From positions 992,001 through 1,056,000 of the forward strand of contig NZ_LFXJ01000005.1 in the NCBI RefSeq assembly GCF_001183605.1: DNA of 64,000 nucleotides. The letters run 5' to 3'. This document shows, one piece after another, positions 26,816 to 35,259 of this stretch (position 1 is the first letter of the stretch; each line of letters starts with the position of its first letter). The notes under the pieces are model-generated. The model did no database searches. It worked only from the letters and a program-made list of their open reading frames with translations, and was not told where the DNA came from. This stretch comes from Lysinibacillus xylanilyticus. Lineage in GTDB: Bacteria > Bacillota > Bacilli > Bacillales_A > Planococcaceae. The translations under genes were made by a program, and so were the position numbers.

Positions 26816-27070
26816 AGAAGGTTTTTTTCGATTGTGTTGAATAAGGTAATTTGTGTAAATTGTTGAACAGAAGAGGCGCTTTACTTCAAGTCTGGGGTTG
26901 CACCTTGAATTAAAAGTGCATTTTGCGGAATAGGATTAGAAATCACAGGGGAAAAAGAGTTAGCATTGGTGAATATTTTGTGTACCCTATTTTGAGAATT
27001 ATGGAAATGATATTTAGAATTTTTTAGGTCATGTGTGAAAGTGGCTTGTCTTAGGAGAGGAGATAAAAAA
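26816..27070. other. upstream region of the GNAT gene, nothing recognised
   Basis: No plus-strand ORF. An antisense frame exists here but has no ribosome site and overlaps the GNAT start. Confidence 0.35.
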
Positions 27071-27592
27071 ATGATTGAATTACGAAAAATAACCGGGGAA
27101 AACATAGATGAAGTAATAGCACTTGAAGTTGGAGAAAACCAGAAAGACTTTATACAAACTACTAACCTCAGAAGCTTTGCAGACGCCCATATGTTGAACG
27201 CAGACGGGATACCAGCGACTCCCATTGCCATTTATGCTGATGGAGTTGCGGTTGGATTTTTGATGTATATTTATGATACGTTGGATCATGAATCATTTGA
27301 AAATGAAGTTTTTTACGGGAAGAAGAGCTATTTTATATGGCATATTATGATTGAAACGTGTTATCAGGGGAAAGGATATGGCAAACTTGCCTTTGAAAAA
27401 ATGTTGAAGGATATTGAAAATATGCCAAATGGGGAAGCAGAATATGTAACCCTCTTTTATCGAACAAGTAATGTCATAGCTAAAACATTATACGCTTCAT
27501 TTGGCTTCGTAGATACAGGAATCATTCAGGATAACTCGATGTTGGCGATTAAAAATCTAGATGGGAAAATAACAGAATCCTTAGTAAAATAG
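27071..27592 (+). CDS. GNAT acetyltransferase, polyamine-acetyltransferase-like
   Basis: 173 residues from ATG 27071, chosen for the preceding AGGAGAGGAGA; a longer in-frame ATG at 27035 has none. The acetyl-CoA loop is in MIETCYQGKGYGKLA, and a typical C-terminal YRTSNVIAKTLYASFGF follows. The start (LRKITGENIDEVIALEVGE) and layout resemble BltD/PaiA spermidine acetyltransferases of bacilli, so a polyamine substrate is plausible but not shown. Confidence 0.75.
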   Translation: MIELRKITGENIDEVIALEVGENQKDFIQTTNLRSFADAHMLNADGIPATPIAIYADGVAVGFLMYIYDTLDHESFENEVFYGKKSYFIWHIMIETCYQGKGYGKLAFEKMLKDIENMPNGEAEYVTLFYRTSNVIAKTLYASFGFVDTGIIQDNSMLAIKNLDGKITESLVK

Positions 27593-27707
27593 GATCTCTC
27601 GGAAAGAAATGTAAGCTATCAACGTCTTGACCCATAATAAACACAAATATCCAGAAGGAAAAACCGATTTTGTAAACTCTGTTTTAGCAAAAATATAATA
27701 TTTATAC

Positions 27708-27790
27708 AGCAATCAGGCGCGTGTTTAATAAGCGACGCTATTCTTCTTCAACTAATGGAGGGATTTACTTCAATATGGTCCACTTTTTTT
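27708..27790 (+). repeat. module C + core
   Basis: CAATCAGGCGCGTGTTTAATAAGCGACGC, TTCTTCTTCAACTAATGGAGGGATTTACTTCAA. An E-type head follows the core but its hairpin is missing. Confidence 0.65.
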
Positions 27791-27843
27791 TCCAATCCCT
27801 AAATCTATTTTAGTAACGAAGCAAAATGTAAAATGTCAAAAAA

Positions 27844-27871
27844 CTGCATCCATGTGGATGCAGTCTTATTT
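27844..27871. terminator. bidirectional terminator
   Basis: CTGCATCC at 27844-27851 pairs with GGATGCAG at 27856-27863. There are A runs on the left and T runs on the right. It lies next to the stop of the minus-strand peptide gene. Confidence 0.75.
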
Positions 27872-27973
27872 TTTTCTAATCAGTGTATCCCCAAGAGGGA
27901 TTCCAAACACAACAACCAAAACCGTTAGAATTACCAGGGCTCTAAAAATAAAATACGCAACTTGATCGAACAT
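27866..27973 (-). CDS. 35-residue membrane peptide
   Basis: ATG 27973 has a strong ribosome site (GAAGGAGAG about 6 bases upstream). The product is one hydrophobic segment (ALVILTVLVVVFGIPLG) with a charged end (LIRKK), and a terminator follows at once. It is well supported as a small gene by its signals, although the function is unknown. Confidence 0.6.
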   Translation of the reverse strand: MFDQVAYFIFRALVILTVLVVVFGIPLGDTLIRKK

Positions 27974-28144
27974 CGTATCTCTCCTTCTTTTCTTAATAAA
28001 ATTCCTACATTAAATTCTGTAAGTATCCAACTCCTATTGAGGAGTCAAACTAAACTAATAAAGCACAATGTCATTTGTACTTTATTAGTTTAGTTTACTT
28101 CTTAACAACGTATGTATACAGTCGGCAATTTTTATATTTTGTGA
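27974..28144. other. promoter-proximal gap with an inverted repeat
   Basis: AAACTAATAAAGCACAATG at about 28049 is mirrored by GTACTTTATTAGTTTAGTTT at about 28077, an imperfect hairpin of unknown role. Confidence 0.4.
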
Positions 28145-28280
28145 TCTTCAAATAGGGCGCGATTGTCTTAATAAGCTTCGATGTTCTTCTTAAATTAACG
28201 GTGTGTTTTACTTGAAGATCATTGAGTTGCATAGGCAGATCTTTTTTAATTGAATTAACGAGCGGTTTAGTTCAATTACG
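28145..28280 (+). repeat. modules C + E + F
   Basis: AATAGGGCGCGATTGTCTTAAT (C) to TTCTTCTTAAATTAACGG, then E with hairpin GATCATTGAGTTGCATAGGCAGATC and T6, then ATTAACGAGCGGTTTAGTTCAA (F). Confidence 0.75.
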
Positions 28281-28369
28281 AATGGATGTTATACTTTAAA
28301 GGAAAAATATAAATGATGATCAGAAATTTAACTAAAGTCTAAGAATAAATTAGTGAGGTATTCAAAATA

Positions 28370-29110
28370 ATGATTAAAATAGTACCCCCTAAGCCTTTTT
28401 TCTATAAAGGTGGAGAGAAAGCCGTATTACTATTACATTCTTTTACAAGCAATACGAATGATATGAAAAAGTTAGGGAAGTATTTGCAAAAGAACAATTA
28501 TTCTTGCTATGCACCATTATACAGTGGACACGGTTTAACAGCAGAAAAACTTCTCACATATAGACCGTCAGATTGGTGGCAAGATGTATTAAATGGTTAC
28601 CAGTTGTTGAAGGAGGAAGGTTTTCAAAAAATTGCTGTGATTGGTCTTTCTCTTGGTGGTGTGTTTGCATTAAAAGTTGGTCAAGAGTTGGAAATAAGTG
28701 GTGTTGTAACGATGTCAGTTCCAATACACAGGGAAGCAACTTTTCTGCAGAAGCGTGTCCTTCATAATGCAAAAGGGTACAAACAACTTGAAGGGAAAAA
28801 TGAAGAACAAATAAATTTAGAAATGAAACGTCTTCAAACGCTGTCTATCGATTCATTAGTTGAGTTCCAACAGTTAATTGATATAACGATGGATAAATTA
28901 GCACTTTTAACGTCACCAATTCGTATATTGTATGGTGAATTAGATGAACCATTGTATAAAGAAAGTGCAGAGGTAATTTTTCAAAGCGTTGCGACGAATC
29001 AAAAAACAATGAAAGGGTATCCGAACTCTAAACATTTAATGACATTAGGTACGGACATGAACGACGTAAACCAAGATATTCTTACATTTTTAAATGATTT
29101 AACTTGGTAG
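28370..29110 (+). CDS. carboxylesterase (Est30/YvaK-like)
   Basis: 246 residues, the typical length for this esterase group. It has LLLHSFTSNTNDMKKLG with the oxyanion region, the YSGHGLTAEKLL segment, the nucleophile in GLSLGG, the Asp in YGELDEPLY and the His in NSKHLMTLG. The family hydrolyses short to medium carboxylic esters in the cytoplasm. ATG 28370 follows a weak AGGTATTC site. It is a single-gene unit between two module blocks. Confidence 0.85.
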   Translation: MIKIVPPKPFFYKGGEKAVLLLHSFTSNTNDMKKLGKYLQKNNYSCYAPLYSGHGLTAEKLLTYRPSDWWQDVLNGYQLLKEEGFQKIAVIGLSLGGVFALKVGQELEISGVVTMSVPIHREATFLQKRVLHNAKGYKQLEGKNEEQINLEMKRLQTLSIDSLVEFQQLIDITMDKLALLTSPIRILYGELDEPLYKESAEVIFQSVATNQKTMKGYPNSKHLMTLGTDMNDVNQDILTFLNDLTW

Positions 29111-29120
29111 TTTTAATGAA

Positions 29121-29195
29121 TCTTCAACTAACGGTGGCGATTGCTCAATTAGAGTAATCGCTTCTTGTGTTAACAGAGTAGTTTAGTTGAATGAG
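29121..29195 (+). repeat. modules B + F
   Basis: CTAACGGTGGCGATTGCTCAATTAGAGTAATCGC is the best-preserved module B hairpin (GCGATTGCTC and GAGTAATCGC). F follows as TTAACAGAGTAGTTTAGTTGAATG. Confidence 0.8.
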
Positions 29196-29223
29196 GGAAA
29201 AATATACGAAATAAGGCAATACA

Positions 29224-29541
29224 TTGTTAAGATTGGATAGGGCCAAGATTCTACGGAAAGAAATTAGAAACGGGACGGTAATTAAAGAAGAAGTAAATAT
29301 TTCTAATTGTATCACGTTGGTTAATGAAGTATTTACTAATGCTAAAGAAATGATTCAAAGGTCTGGAACATCCACTAGGATAGCGACAGTTGGAGAAATA
29401 ATTTACCTAAATGAAAAAGTAGATATTAAACTCCCAGTAACGGGGCAGGGTAGTTCAAGAAGGAATATTCGATACTCTAAACGAATGATACAATTTATTA
29501 ATCTGTTTATATTGGATGGAATGGATTGTTTTCTAAAATGA
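29224..29541 (+). CDS. short ORF whose 3' part runs into a repeat core
   Basis: 105 codons from TTG 29224, without a good ribosome site. The first 70 residues look like protein (ITLVNEVFTNAKEMIQRSG), but from codon 72 the frame crosses GTAACGGGGCAGGGTAGTTC (29437-29456), which is module F. The last third is therefore repeat and unrelated sequence, and the original gene probably lost its end at this junction. The upstream 80 bases match those at 34.51-34.60 kb. Confidence 0.35.
   Translation: MLRLDRAKILRKEIRNGTVIKEEVNISNCITLVNEVFTNAKEMIQRSGTSTRIATVGEIIYLNEKVDIKLPVTGQGSSRRNIRYSKRMIQFINLFILDGMDCFLK
29431..29465 (+). repeat. module F inside an ORF
   Basis: CCAGTAACGGGGCAGGGTAGTTCAAGAAGG, in the same direction as all the others. 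Confidence 0.65.
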
Positions 29542-29744
29542 CATCAAAAAGGAATTTTTGTATAGAGGTGTTGTGGTAGGTATAACAGTAGAGCTATCTT
29601 CTGCAAACATTCTATAAACTGGCTAAAGCCATTAAATAAAGCCACGGCAATGCTGGTATCTTATTATTTTATTCATCCCTTTGTGAATACTAGAATTTGG
29701 ATACAGGATATAGCAAAATAACAGAAACAATGGAGGTATGAAAT
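29542..29744. other. gap, possible decayed sequence
   Basis: No ORF or module recognised. Confidence 0.3.
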
Positions 29745-30182
29745 TTGAAGATCCAAAGAATAGATCATGTGGGTGTAATCGTAAATGATCTCTCTGCCGC
29801 TAAAGAGTTTTTTCTCGATTTTGGACTTGAGGTGAAAGGCGAACGGGAAATGGAAGGAGATTTAATGGGATATGCAGTTGGGCTTAATGACGCTAAAGTA
29901 GCATGTGTAGGATTGGGGACTAAAGACAGTCAGACATGGATAGAGCTAATCAAGTTTTATTCACCGTCAGATGAAAAAGATGTTCAGCAAACCTTTGCAA
30001 ATACACTGGGTATCCGACATATTGCATTCTCTGTTGAAGATATTGAAGCGCTTGTTGCCAAATTGAAAAAGAAGGGAACGGAAATCTTTAGTGAGATAAA
30101 GCAATATAAAGAAAGTTATAAATTATGCTACGTTCGTGGTCCAGAAGGAATTATTTTGGAGTTGGCTGAGGAAATCAAATAA
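29745..30182 (+). CDS. VOC-family protein (glyoxalase/methylmalonyl-CoA epimerase-like)
   Basis: 145 residues from TTG 29745 (ribosome site TGGAGGTATGA). The two half-folds are clear: IQRIDHVGVIVNDLSAAKEF at the start and GIRHIAFSVEDIEALVAKLK in the second half, ending with RGPEGIILELAEE. His in DHVG, His in IRHIAF and Glu in ILELAEE are the likely metal ligands. The substrate is unknown. It is the intact counterpart of the two VOC remnants in this window. Confidence 0.8.
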   Translation: MKIQRIDHVGVIVNDLSAAKEFFLDFGLEVKGEREMEGDLMGYAVGLNDAKVACVGLGTKDSQTWIELIKFYSPSDEKDVQQTFANTLGIRHIAFSVEDIEALVAKLKKKGTEIFSEIKQYKESYKLCYVRGPEGIILELAEEIK

Positions 30183-30209
30183 GTAATGTTAATTAAAATG
30201 AAAGTACGC

Positions 30210-30300
30210 CTCTTTCGTATTTTTGAAGAAATGTATTTAACTAACGGATGCTTTTCTTAGATCTTTGAGCTGTTTTAGACAGCTCTTTTTTCTTATGATT
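30210..30300 (+). repeat. A fragment + module E
   Basis: TTTGAAGAAATGTATTTAACTAACGGATGC, then hairpin GAGCTGTTTTAGACAGCTC with T6, acting as a terminator after the VOC gene. Confidence 0.75.
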
Positions 30301-30441
30301 CCCTTATAAGTTCACACCACTTAGTTAAACTATCGAAGTAACAGCTGCTTTTTTTAGAATATTTCATTTACTTTTGTTTGGTTTTATAGGATGATGTAAT
30401 AAATTGGTATTTTTGGGTTGCGAAAGGTTAGGTGAAGTTAG

Positions 30442-30885
30442 TTGTTTAATAATTTAGGTATGTCTTTTTTATGGATGTTACTTGCTTATACAGTCGCAAC
30501 GTTAGTAGTTTTTATACATATGTTAATCTCCAATAAATCTTTTGGTGTTCAAAATGCGAAACAGGCAGGAACGACTTTTTTAAAATCACCAGTTTATGTT
30601 AAATCTAGACCTTACCAGGTTCTTTACAATGTTTTAATATTTCCAATTTTTCTATGGCTATATAGTAAATGGATTGATACGGATAATATAAAAGAATTTA
30701 TGCTTAATACTGTTATCCAATGGACAATACTTTCAATAATAATTGACTATATTAGTTGGGTTTTAATTCCCCATAAATTTAGGTTAACACATAAAGAATT
30801 TTATATTGATTACCAACCTTATATAACTTTAATTTATGTTGCAATTTTTGTTAGTCATTATATTGTAGGATTTTTCATTTCGTAA
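30442..30885 (+). CDS. four-segment membrane protein, unknown function
   Basis: 147 residues from TTG 30442, with AGGTGAAG upstream. Hydrophobic segments lie at about residues 7-27, 55-75, 88-110 and 125-146. No motif is recognised. It is a single-gene unit. Confidence 0.55.
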   Translation: MFNNLGMSFLWMLLAYTVATLVVFIHMLISNKSFGVQNAKQAGTTFLKSPVYVKSRPYQVLYNVLIFPIFLWLYSKWIDTDNIKEFMLNTVIQWTILSIIIDYISWVLIPHKFRLTHKEFYIDYQPYITLIYVAIFVSHYIVGFFIS

Positions 30886-31002
30886 ATTTTATAGGATTCA
30901 TAACCCTTTATTTTTATATAGGGAGACAGGTGCTTTTTTTACTATCAAAGATGCTTTCCTGTAAAAAGTGAACTGAATGTTCTTGGTAAAATATATAAAT
31001 TT

Positions 31003-31045
31003 GTGAATAAATGTACTTAAACTAACAGAGTAGTCCAGTTGAGTA
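31003..31045 (+). repeat. modules A + F
   Basis: TTTGTGAATAAATGTACTTAAACTAACAGAGTAGTCCAGTTGAG. Confidence 0.7.
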
Positions 31046-31071
31046 AAAAAAGGATTATATGTCGAACAGAT

Positions 31072-31317
31072 ATGAAACGAGAGGGAATTGTTAAGTGGTT
31101 TAAAGATGAAAAGGGGTATGGTCGTATCATGCTTGACGGTGAGGATGGAAATCATGTTATTGTTCATTTTAGTTCGATTTTACCTGATATAGAAAGATTT
31201 CTGAATGGATTCAGATTCCTTAAACAAGGTCAAAAAGTATCCTTTGATTTAGTTGATAACTCAAATTCTACTGATCAAAAGCAAGTTGCAGAAAATGTAA
31301 TCGTTATTTCTGACTAA
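31072..31317 (+). CDS. cold-shock-domain-like protein
   Basis: 81 residues from ATG 31072. The start GIVKWFKDEKGYGRIM followed by VIVHFSSI and LKQGQKVSFDLV matches the OB-fold cold-shock domain with its RNP1-like KGYGRI; the usual Phe of GFGFI is replaced and an insertion (about 15 residues) lies between strands 3 and 4. A longer frame starting at TTG 31039 begins inside module F and is less likely. It probably binds single-stranded nucleic acid. Confidence 0.7.
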   Translation: MKREGIVKWFKDEKGYGRIMLDGEDGNHVIVHFSSILPDIERFLNGFRFLKQGQKVSFDLVDNSNSTDQKQVAENVIVISD

Positions 31318-31324
31318 AAAATTC

Positions 31325-31420
31325 TTCTTCAACTAATGGGGTGCAAGAGTTAAACAAGGTGTTGCAGCGGCAGCGTATTTTTCTTGTTGAGCTAACGGAA
31401 CAGGTTAGTTCAATAGCGTT
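31325..31420 (+). repeat. modules G + F
   Basis: CTAATGGGGTGCAAGAGTTAAACAAGG, TTGCAGCGGCAGC, TTCTTGTTGAGCTAACGG (31392), then F. Confidence 0.75.
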
Positions 31421-31572
31421 GTTTAACTTGTGTTCAACAATCGAGCCAGATTGTTGAATAAAACTTTAAAAGGGTTGTATATTTTATTTTAAAATTTAGA
31501 TGGTTCGAAAGGATTTTTCTTAAACTCGGATTCTAATAGAATTAAATAGGAAAAGTTAAAGGGGGGATAGTT

Positions 31573-32025
31573 TTGATTAAAAAAATCGATATAACTAATC
31601 TTAAACTTGCTGAAGAAGTTTTAAACATTCAAATACCTTCCTATAAAGTAGAAGCAGAAATAATAGACTTTTATGATATACCGCCATTGAAGGATACAGT
31701 TTACACGTTACAACAATGTGGTGAGACTTTTTTTGGTTATTACTTAAAAGAAGAATTATGTGGAGTCATTTCTATAAAAGTAGAGAATGGTCTAATCGAT
31801 ATACATCGGTTAATGGTACATCCTAAACATTTCAAAAAAGGAATTGCCAAGATGTTATTGGATTTTATTGAAAACGACAATGAAGGATTTGAAAAAATAA
31901 TAGTATCAACTGGATCCAAAAATACACCAGCAGTAACTTTCTATTTGAAAAATGGATTTTTAAAAACAGAAGAAATAAGAATAACAGAACGCCTATCCAT
32001 AACTTATTTTAAAAAAGAAATTTAA
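31573..32025 (+). CDS. GNAT acetyltransferase
   Basis: 150 residues from TTG 31573 with a strong ribosome site (AAAGGGGGGATAG). The acetyl-CoA loop is in LMVHPKHFKKGIAKMLL (Q/RxxGxG/A form as K-K-G-I-A), and the C-terminal part reads NTPAVTFYLKNGFLKTEE. The substrate is unknown. It is a single-gene unit. Confidence 0.8.
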   Translation: MIKKIDITNLKLAEEVLNIQIPSYKVEAEIIDFYDIPPLKDTVYTLQQCGETFFGYYLKEELCGVISIKVENGLIDIHRLMVHPKHFKKGIAKMLLDFIENDNEGFEKIIVSTGSKNTPAVTFYLKNGFLKTEEIRITERLSITYFKKEI

Positions 32026-32035
32026 TATGGCTTTA

Positions 32036-32165
32036 TTAAGCAATCGGGCGCGATTGTTTAATAAGCGTCTCTGTTCTTATTAAACTAACGGGTGCAAGAG
32101 TTAAACAAGGTGTTGCAGCGGCAGCATCTTTTTTTGTTGAGCTAACAGAGCAGTTTAGTTGTAAA
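32036..32165 (+). repeat. modules C + G + F
   Basis: CAATCGGGCGCGATTGTTTAATAAGCGTCTC to CTAACGG (32085), G (GCAAGAGTTAAACAAGG, TTGCAGCGGCAGCATC), CTAACAG (32142), then F. Confidence 0.8.
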
Positions 32166-32232
32166 AAGAAAAATATGGTTCTTGTTGAAATTAATGCAAT
32201 AATATATTAAAACATAATCCAGGGAGGTTTTT

Positions 32233-32715
32233 ATGCAAACTGCAATACCAGCTACTTCTATGTTTCTAATTATTGGATTGTTCATTTTAGTTCGTAGAAT
32301 CCGTTCTATGTACAAACCAACCAAAGGCAGAGGAGTGCGATTAATTCTTCCTCTTCTATTTTTAACACCAGGAATTACATTTTTTCTAAACGCAACTGGG
32401 CACGTCACATTCCTTCAATTAACTATAGCAATTTTTTTAGGAGTGGGTTTTTCTATTCCTCTTATTTTATGGTCAGATTATGAAATACGAAATGATGGTT
32501 TAATTTATGCCAAGAAAAGTCCTGCTTTTATAATTACTTTCTCCATTATGATTGCTTTACGTTATTATTTTCGACAACATATTTCTACTATCGAACCAGG
32601 TACACTCAATATGCTAATTTTCTTACTTGCTATTTGCTATTTAATTCCTTGGAGAATAGCTTGCTTTATAAAGTATACAAAGGTTCTTAAATTAAAAAAT
32701 ACAGTCAGTTTGTAG
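32233..32715 (+). CDS. CcdC-like membrane protein (DUF1453)
   Basis: 160 residues from ATG 32233, with CAGGGAGG upstream. There are four or five hydrophobic segments. The segment YEIRNDGLIYAKKSPAFI between the third and fourth is characteristic of the CcdC/DUF1453 family of bacilli, some of which sit near cytochrome c maturation genes. No such genes are near, so the role is unknown. Confidence 0.65.
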   Translation: MQTAIPATSMFLIIGLFILVRRIRSMYKPTKGRGVRLILPLLFLTPGITFFLNATGHVTFLQLTIAIFLGVGFSIPLILWSDYEIRNDGLIYAKKSPAFIITFSIMIALRYYFRQHISTIEPGTLNMLIFLLAICYLIPWRIACFIKYTKVLKLKNTVSL

Positions 32716-32763
32716 AACTTCATATTTCTCTAACACCCTCCAAAATGTAAAAAGAAGTATAAG

Positions 32764-32865
32764 TTAGTGAATAAATGCACTTAAGCTAACGGGGTGCGTT
32801 AATTAAAGAGCATTGAGTTGCATAGGCAGCTCGTTTCTTACGATTAGTCAAGTATCTATAATAAC
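32764..32865 (+). repeat. modules A + E
   Basis: TTAGTGAATAAATGCACTTAAGCTAACGGGGTGC, then hairpin GAGTTGCATAGGCAGCTC, then TTTCTTACGATTAG. Confidence 0.75.
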
Positions 32866-32975
32866 TTTCTTAACTCTCTGATATTATTTTGATAAATTGG
32901 GCCATACCGAATAAGCCTAGTGATTTTTCGATTTTTCATAAGGCTTTAGTATGTTAAACTGATGCTACGACTGTA

Positions 32976-34187
32976 CTAGGGAGCCAACCTGTAGTCGTAG
33001 TTTTGATTATGTGTGACAAGAAAGAAGATCATTTTCAATAACTTGTTTACACATGCGATGGAGGCAACCTTATGACATTTGTTATAGGGTTGCGTTTTTA
33101 ATTTATCGTAGTACTCAACGATGTTATTTCCACCAAATCGTCGCTGTCTAATCATGTTCTGAACGGTTAGATACATTATTTTACGTAGGTGTTTATTGCC
33201 GCGTTTATTAATCTTGTCTTTAGCTATAAACTTCCCGGATTGATACCGCCTAATATCAATACCTGTATAGGCATTCAACTGTCTGTTGTTGTCAAACCTC
33301 TGAATGTTCCCAATTTCTGCTATGATTCTGACAGCTGAGTTAGCTCCAATAGCCGGAATACTACGTATTATGCTATACTCTTCAAGCCTTTCGGCTATCG
33401 ACTCCATTTTACTGATACATTGTTCTTTCTGAAGGAGAAGCTCTTGAAACCGTTTAGCATATACACGAACTTGATCACAAACCACATCTGTTGAAGACGC
33501 GGCGGGGTAAGATTGCTTTGCGGCCTCTATTAATTCAACAGCTTTTTCTTCTGCTTTGTTTACTGCCATTCGTTTATTTGTGTTTGCGAGTATTCGATTT
33601 TTAATGATTGTTTTTGAATGATTCAAGACTAGATCTGGATGAGGGTATAATTGTACTACGTTTAGGAACAGTTCAGACTTGGTCGTGAAAATATTCTCGA
33701 GTTCAGGAAATGTTTCCTGGACGACCTTATGCAATCGACTGCGGGTGACGCTCAATTCATCATCCAATTCGCTGTAGTGTCTCGATAATCGTTTTAACTG
33801 ACGGTAAACATCATTGGAATCTGTTTCAATCCGTCTTTCGTGCGTAAAGTGTGTGAGTGCCAATTGATGTGCATCACTTCGGTCCGTTTTGTGAATCCGT
33901 AAGGAATCACATTGGAGTTTTGCTTCCAAGGGATTTAATAGGCAATAACTATAGTTGTTCTCTTGCATGAAACGTTCCAATGTTCTTGAATAGACTCCTG
34001 TAGATTCAAATACGATATGAGGTTGCTCATCATATCCTTCAATTAAGTCATCAATTAACTTTTTAAGGTCCATAAATCCCGGACGATTGTGCGCAATTTC
34101 CTTTTCCAACTGACATTTTTTCAGCGCGTTATAGACAACCATATAACTCTTTCCCATACTAATATCAAAGGCGATGACATGTTTCAT
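32976..34187 (-). CDS. IS110-family transposase
   Basis: 403 residues from ATG 34187, chosen for GGGAGGGAGAAC upstream; the in-frame ATG at 34220 has none. The N-terminal RuvC-like DEDD domain shows Asp in VIAFDISMG, Glu in IVFESTGVYS and Asp residues in HKTDRSDAHQLA. The C-terminal Transposase_20 domain has SIPAIGANSAVRIIAEIG and NAYTGIDIRRYQSG, with the expected Ser region following. The frame is intact, so the enzyme may be active. Confidence 0.9.
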   Translation of the reverse strand: MKHVIAFDISMGKSYMVVYNALKKCQLEKEIAHNRPGFMDLKKLIDDLIEGYDEQPHIVFESTGVYSRTLERFMQENNYSYCLLNPLEAKLQCDSLRIHKTDRSDAHQLALTHFTHERRIETDSNDVYRQLKRLSRHYSELDDELSVTRSRLHKVVQETFPELENIFTTKSELFLNVVQLYPHPDLVLNHSKTIIKNRILANTNKRMAVNKAEEKAVELIEAAKQSYPAASSTDVVCDQVRVYAKRFQELLLQKEQCISKMESIAERLEEYSIIRSIPAIGANSAVRIIAEIGNIQRFDNNRQLNAYTGIDIRRYQSGKFIAKDKINKRGNKHLRKIMYLTVQNMIRQRRFGGNNIVEYYDKLKTQPYNKCHKVASIACVNKLLKMIFFLVTHNQNYDYRLAP

Positions 34188-34437
34188 GTTCTCCCTCCCT
34201 ATGTGTTTTGAAGTCTTCACATTAGCCTTATTGATTCCTATTTCTTATACACGATCTCAAAGGATCCAACATACTTAAACCTGATTCAAATAAGGTTGTG
34301 AAGTAGGTCAGTTTTTTTTACGGATTCAAGATCCAAAGAGCTGCCCGACCTATTCTTCACCTCTACTATATAAAAAAATAGTAGTACGAACCAATGCCTT
34401 GGTCTGCACTACTAATCTTAGTATGTTTTTTCTTTTT
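34188..34437 (-). ncRNA. candidate bridge-RNA region of the IS110 element
   Basis: In the IS110 group the non-coding end upstream of the transposase encodes a structured RNA that selects donor and target DNA. Here GAAGTAGGTC at about 34300 pairs with GACCTATTCTTC at about 34347 around a 40-base loop, and an ACTATTTTTTTATATAGT hairpin follows near 34367. The position and structure are suggestive, but I cannot verify transcription or the guide loops. Confidence 0.35.
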
Positions 34438-34535
34438 TGAACTCCCATGAAAGAACGTAATCATCTTTCATTTTCTGTGGTGAAGTACTTTTTTTTCGCT
34501 TCATGGATGGCTAACGGGGTAGTTTAGTTGAACGA
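34438..34535 (+). repeat. modules D + F
   Basis: AACTCCCATGAAAGAACG to TCATGGATGG, then CTAACGGGGTAGTTTAGTTGAAC (34511). Confidence 0.75.
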
Positions 34536-34652
34536 GGAAAAAATTACATATATGAATTAAGGCAATGTATTGTTAAGATTTGATAGGTTAAATATTCAAT
34601 GGGAAATTTTTTAGAACGAAGGGATAAATATTTATTTTTAGGAAGGATAAAA

Positions 34653-34934
34653 ATGAAGCGATATATTAAAAAATATACACAAGGTTTTTTATTTATGATA
34701 TTGTTTCCGATTATGACTGGAATAATGGATGGAATTAGAAATACTGGGGAAGTGAAATATTGGATAGCACTAGCATTTGCATTTCCAGTATATACATACT
34801 TCCTTTTGGATAGTAGTAAGGAATTTGATAAAAATAAAATGTTTTCAAGAGTGAATTTTATTATGTACTTTTTTGTACTTTTAGGAATAATTTCGTCTTT
34901 ACTATGTATGGTATTAGTTGGTTTAATTAAGTAA
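34653..34934 (+). CDS. small three-segment membrane protein
   Basis: 93 residues from ATG 34653 (ribosome site AGGAAGGAT); a longer in-frame ATG at 34599 lacks one. The basic start MKRYIKKYTQ is followed by hydrophobic stretches at about residues 11-28, 35-55 and 70-92. It is not recognised. Its upstream region (34511-34600) is shared with the ORF at 29.22 kb. Confidence 0.55.
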   Translation: MKRYIKKYTQGFLFMILFPIMTGIMDGIRNTGEVKYWIALAFAFPVYTYFLLDSSKEFDKNKMFSRVNFIMYFFVLLGIISSLLCMVLVGLIK

Positions 34935-34992
34935 AAATTTCATTTAGTTATATTGCGGAGAACCGTATCATAAGTAAGAACGGTTTTTAGAG

Positions 34993-35030
34993 GAGTATCA
35001 TTCACATAAAGAATGATACTCTTTAATTTT
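34993..35030 (+). terminator. intrinsic terminator
   Basis: GAGTATCATTC at 34993-35003 and GAATGATACTC at 35011-35021 form an 11-bp stem, followed by TTTAATTTT. Confidence 0.8.
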
Positions 35031-35073
35031 AATTTAGAATCAGTCTCTTTAGAAAGAGATATATTGAAATAAC

Positions 35074-35200
35074 TATTTGTGAATGAATACACTTAAACTA
35101 AAGGGCGCGATTGTTTAAGAAGCGTCTCTGTTCTTATTAAACTATCGGGGGCGTTTCTACGTAGAGACGCTTTTTACTAATAGAACAGTTTAGTTCAACA
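35074..35200 (+). repeat. modules A + C + I + F
   Basis: TTTGTGAATGAATACACTTAAACTAAAGGGCGCGATTG, GCGTCTCTGTTCTTATTAAACTATCGGGGGC, GTAGAGACGCTTTTTACTAATAGAACAGTTTAGTTCAAC. Confidence 0.75.
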
Positions 35201-35259
35201 AATACTCCCTTATTATGGTAAAATAATAGTTAATAATGAAGGCCAATAGGGGGCAGATC

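Larger units (their letters stand above)
32880..34437 (-). mobile_element. IS110-family insertion sequence (ends approximate)
   Basis: The transposase gene at 32976-34187 is flanked by non-coding sequence on both sides before the repeat modules resume at about 32865 and 34438. IS110 elements have no long inverted repeats, so the ends cannot be fixed by eye. About 240 bases upstream of the transposase (34188-34437) contain several hairpins. Confidence 0.7.

Noticed and set aside
26881..27289. Two minus-strand ORFs of 116 and 69 codons
   Set aside because: Antisense to the GNAT gene and its leader, without ribosome sites or motifs.
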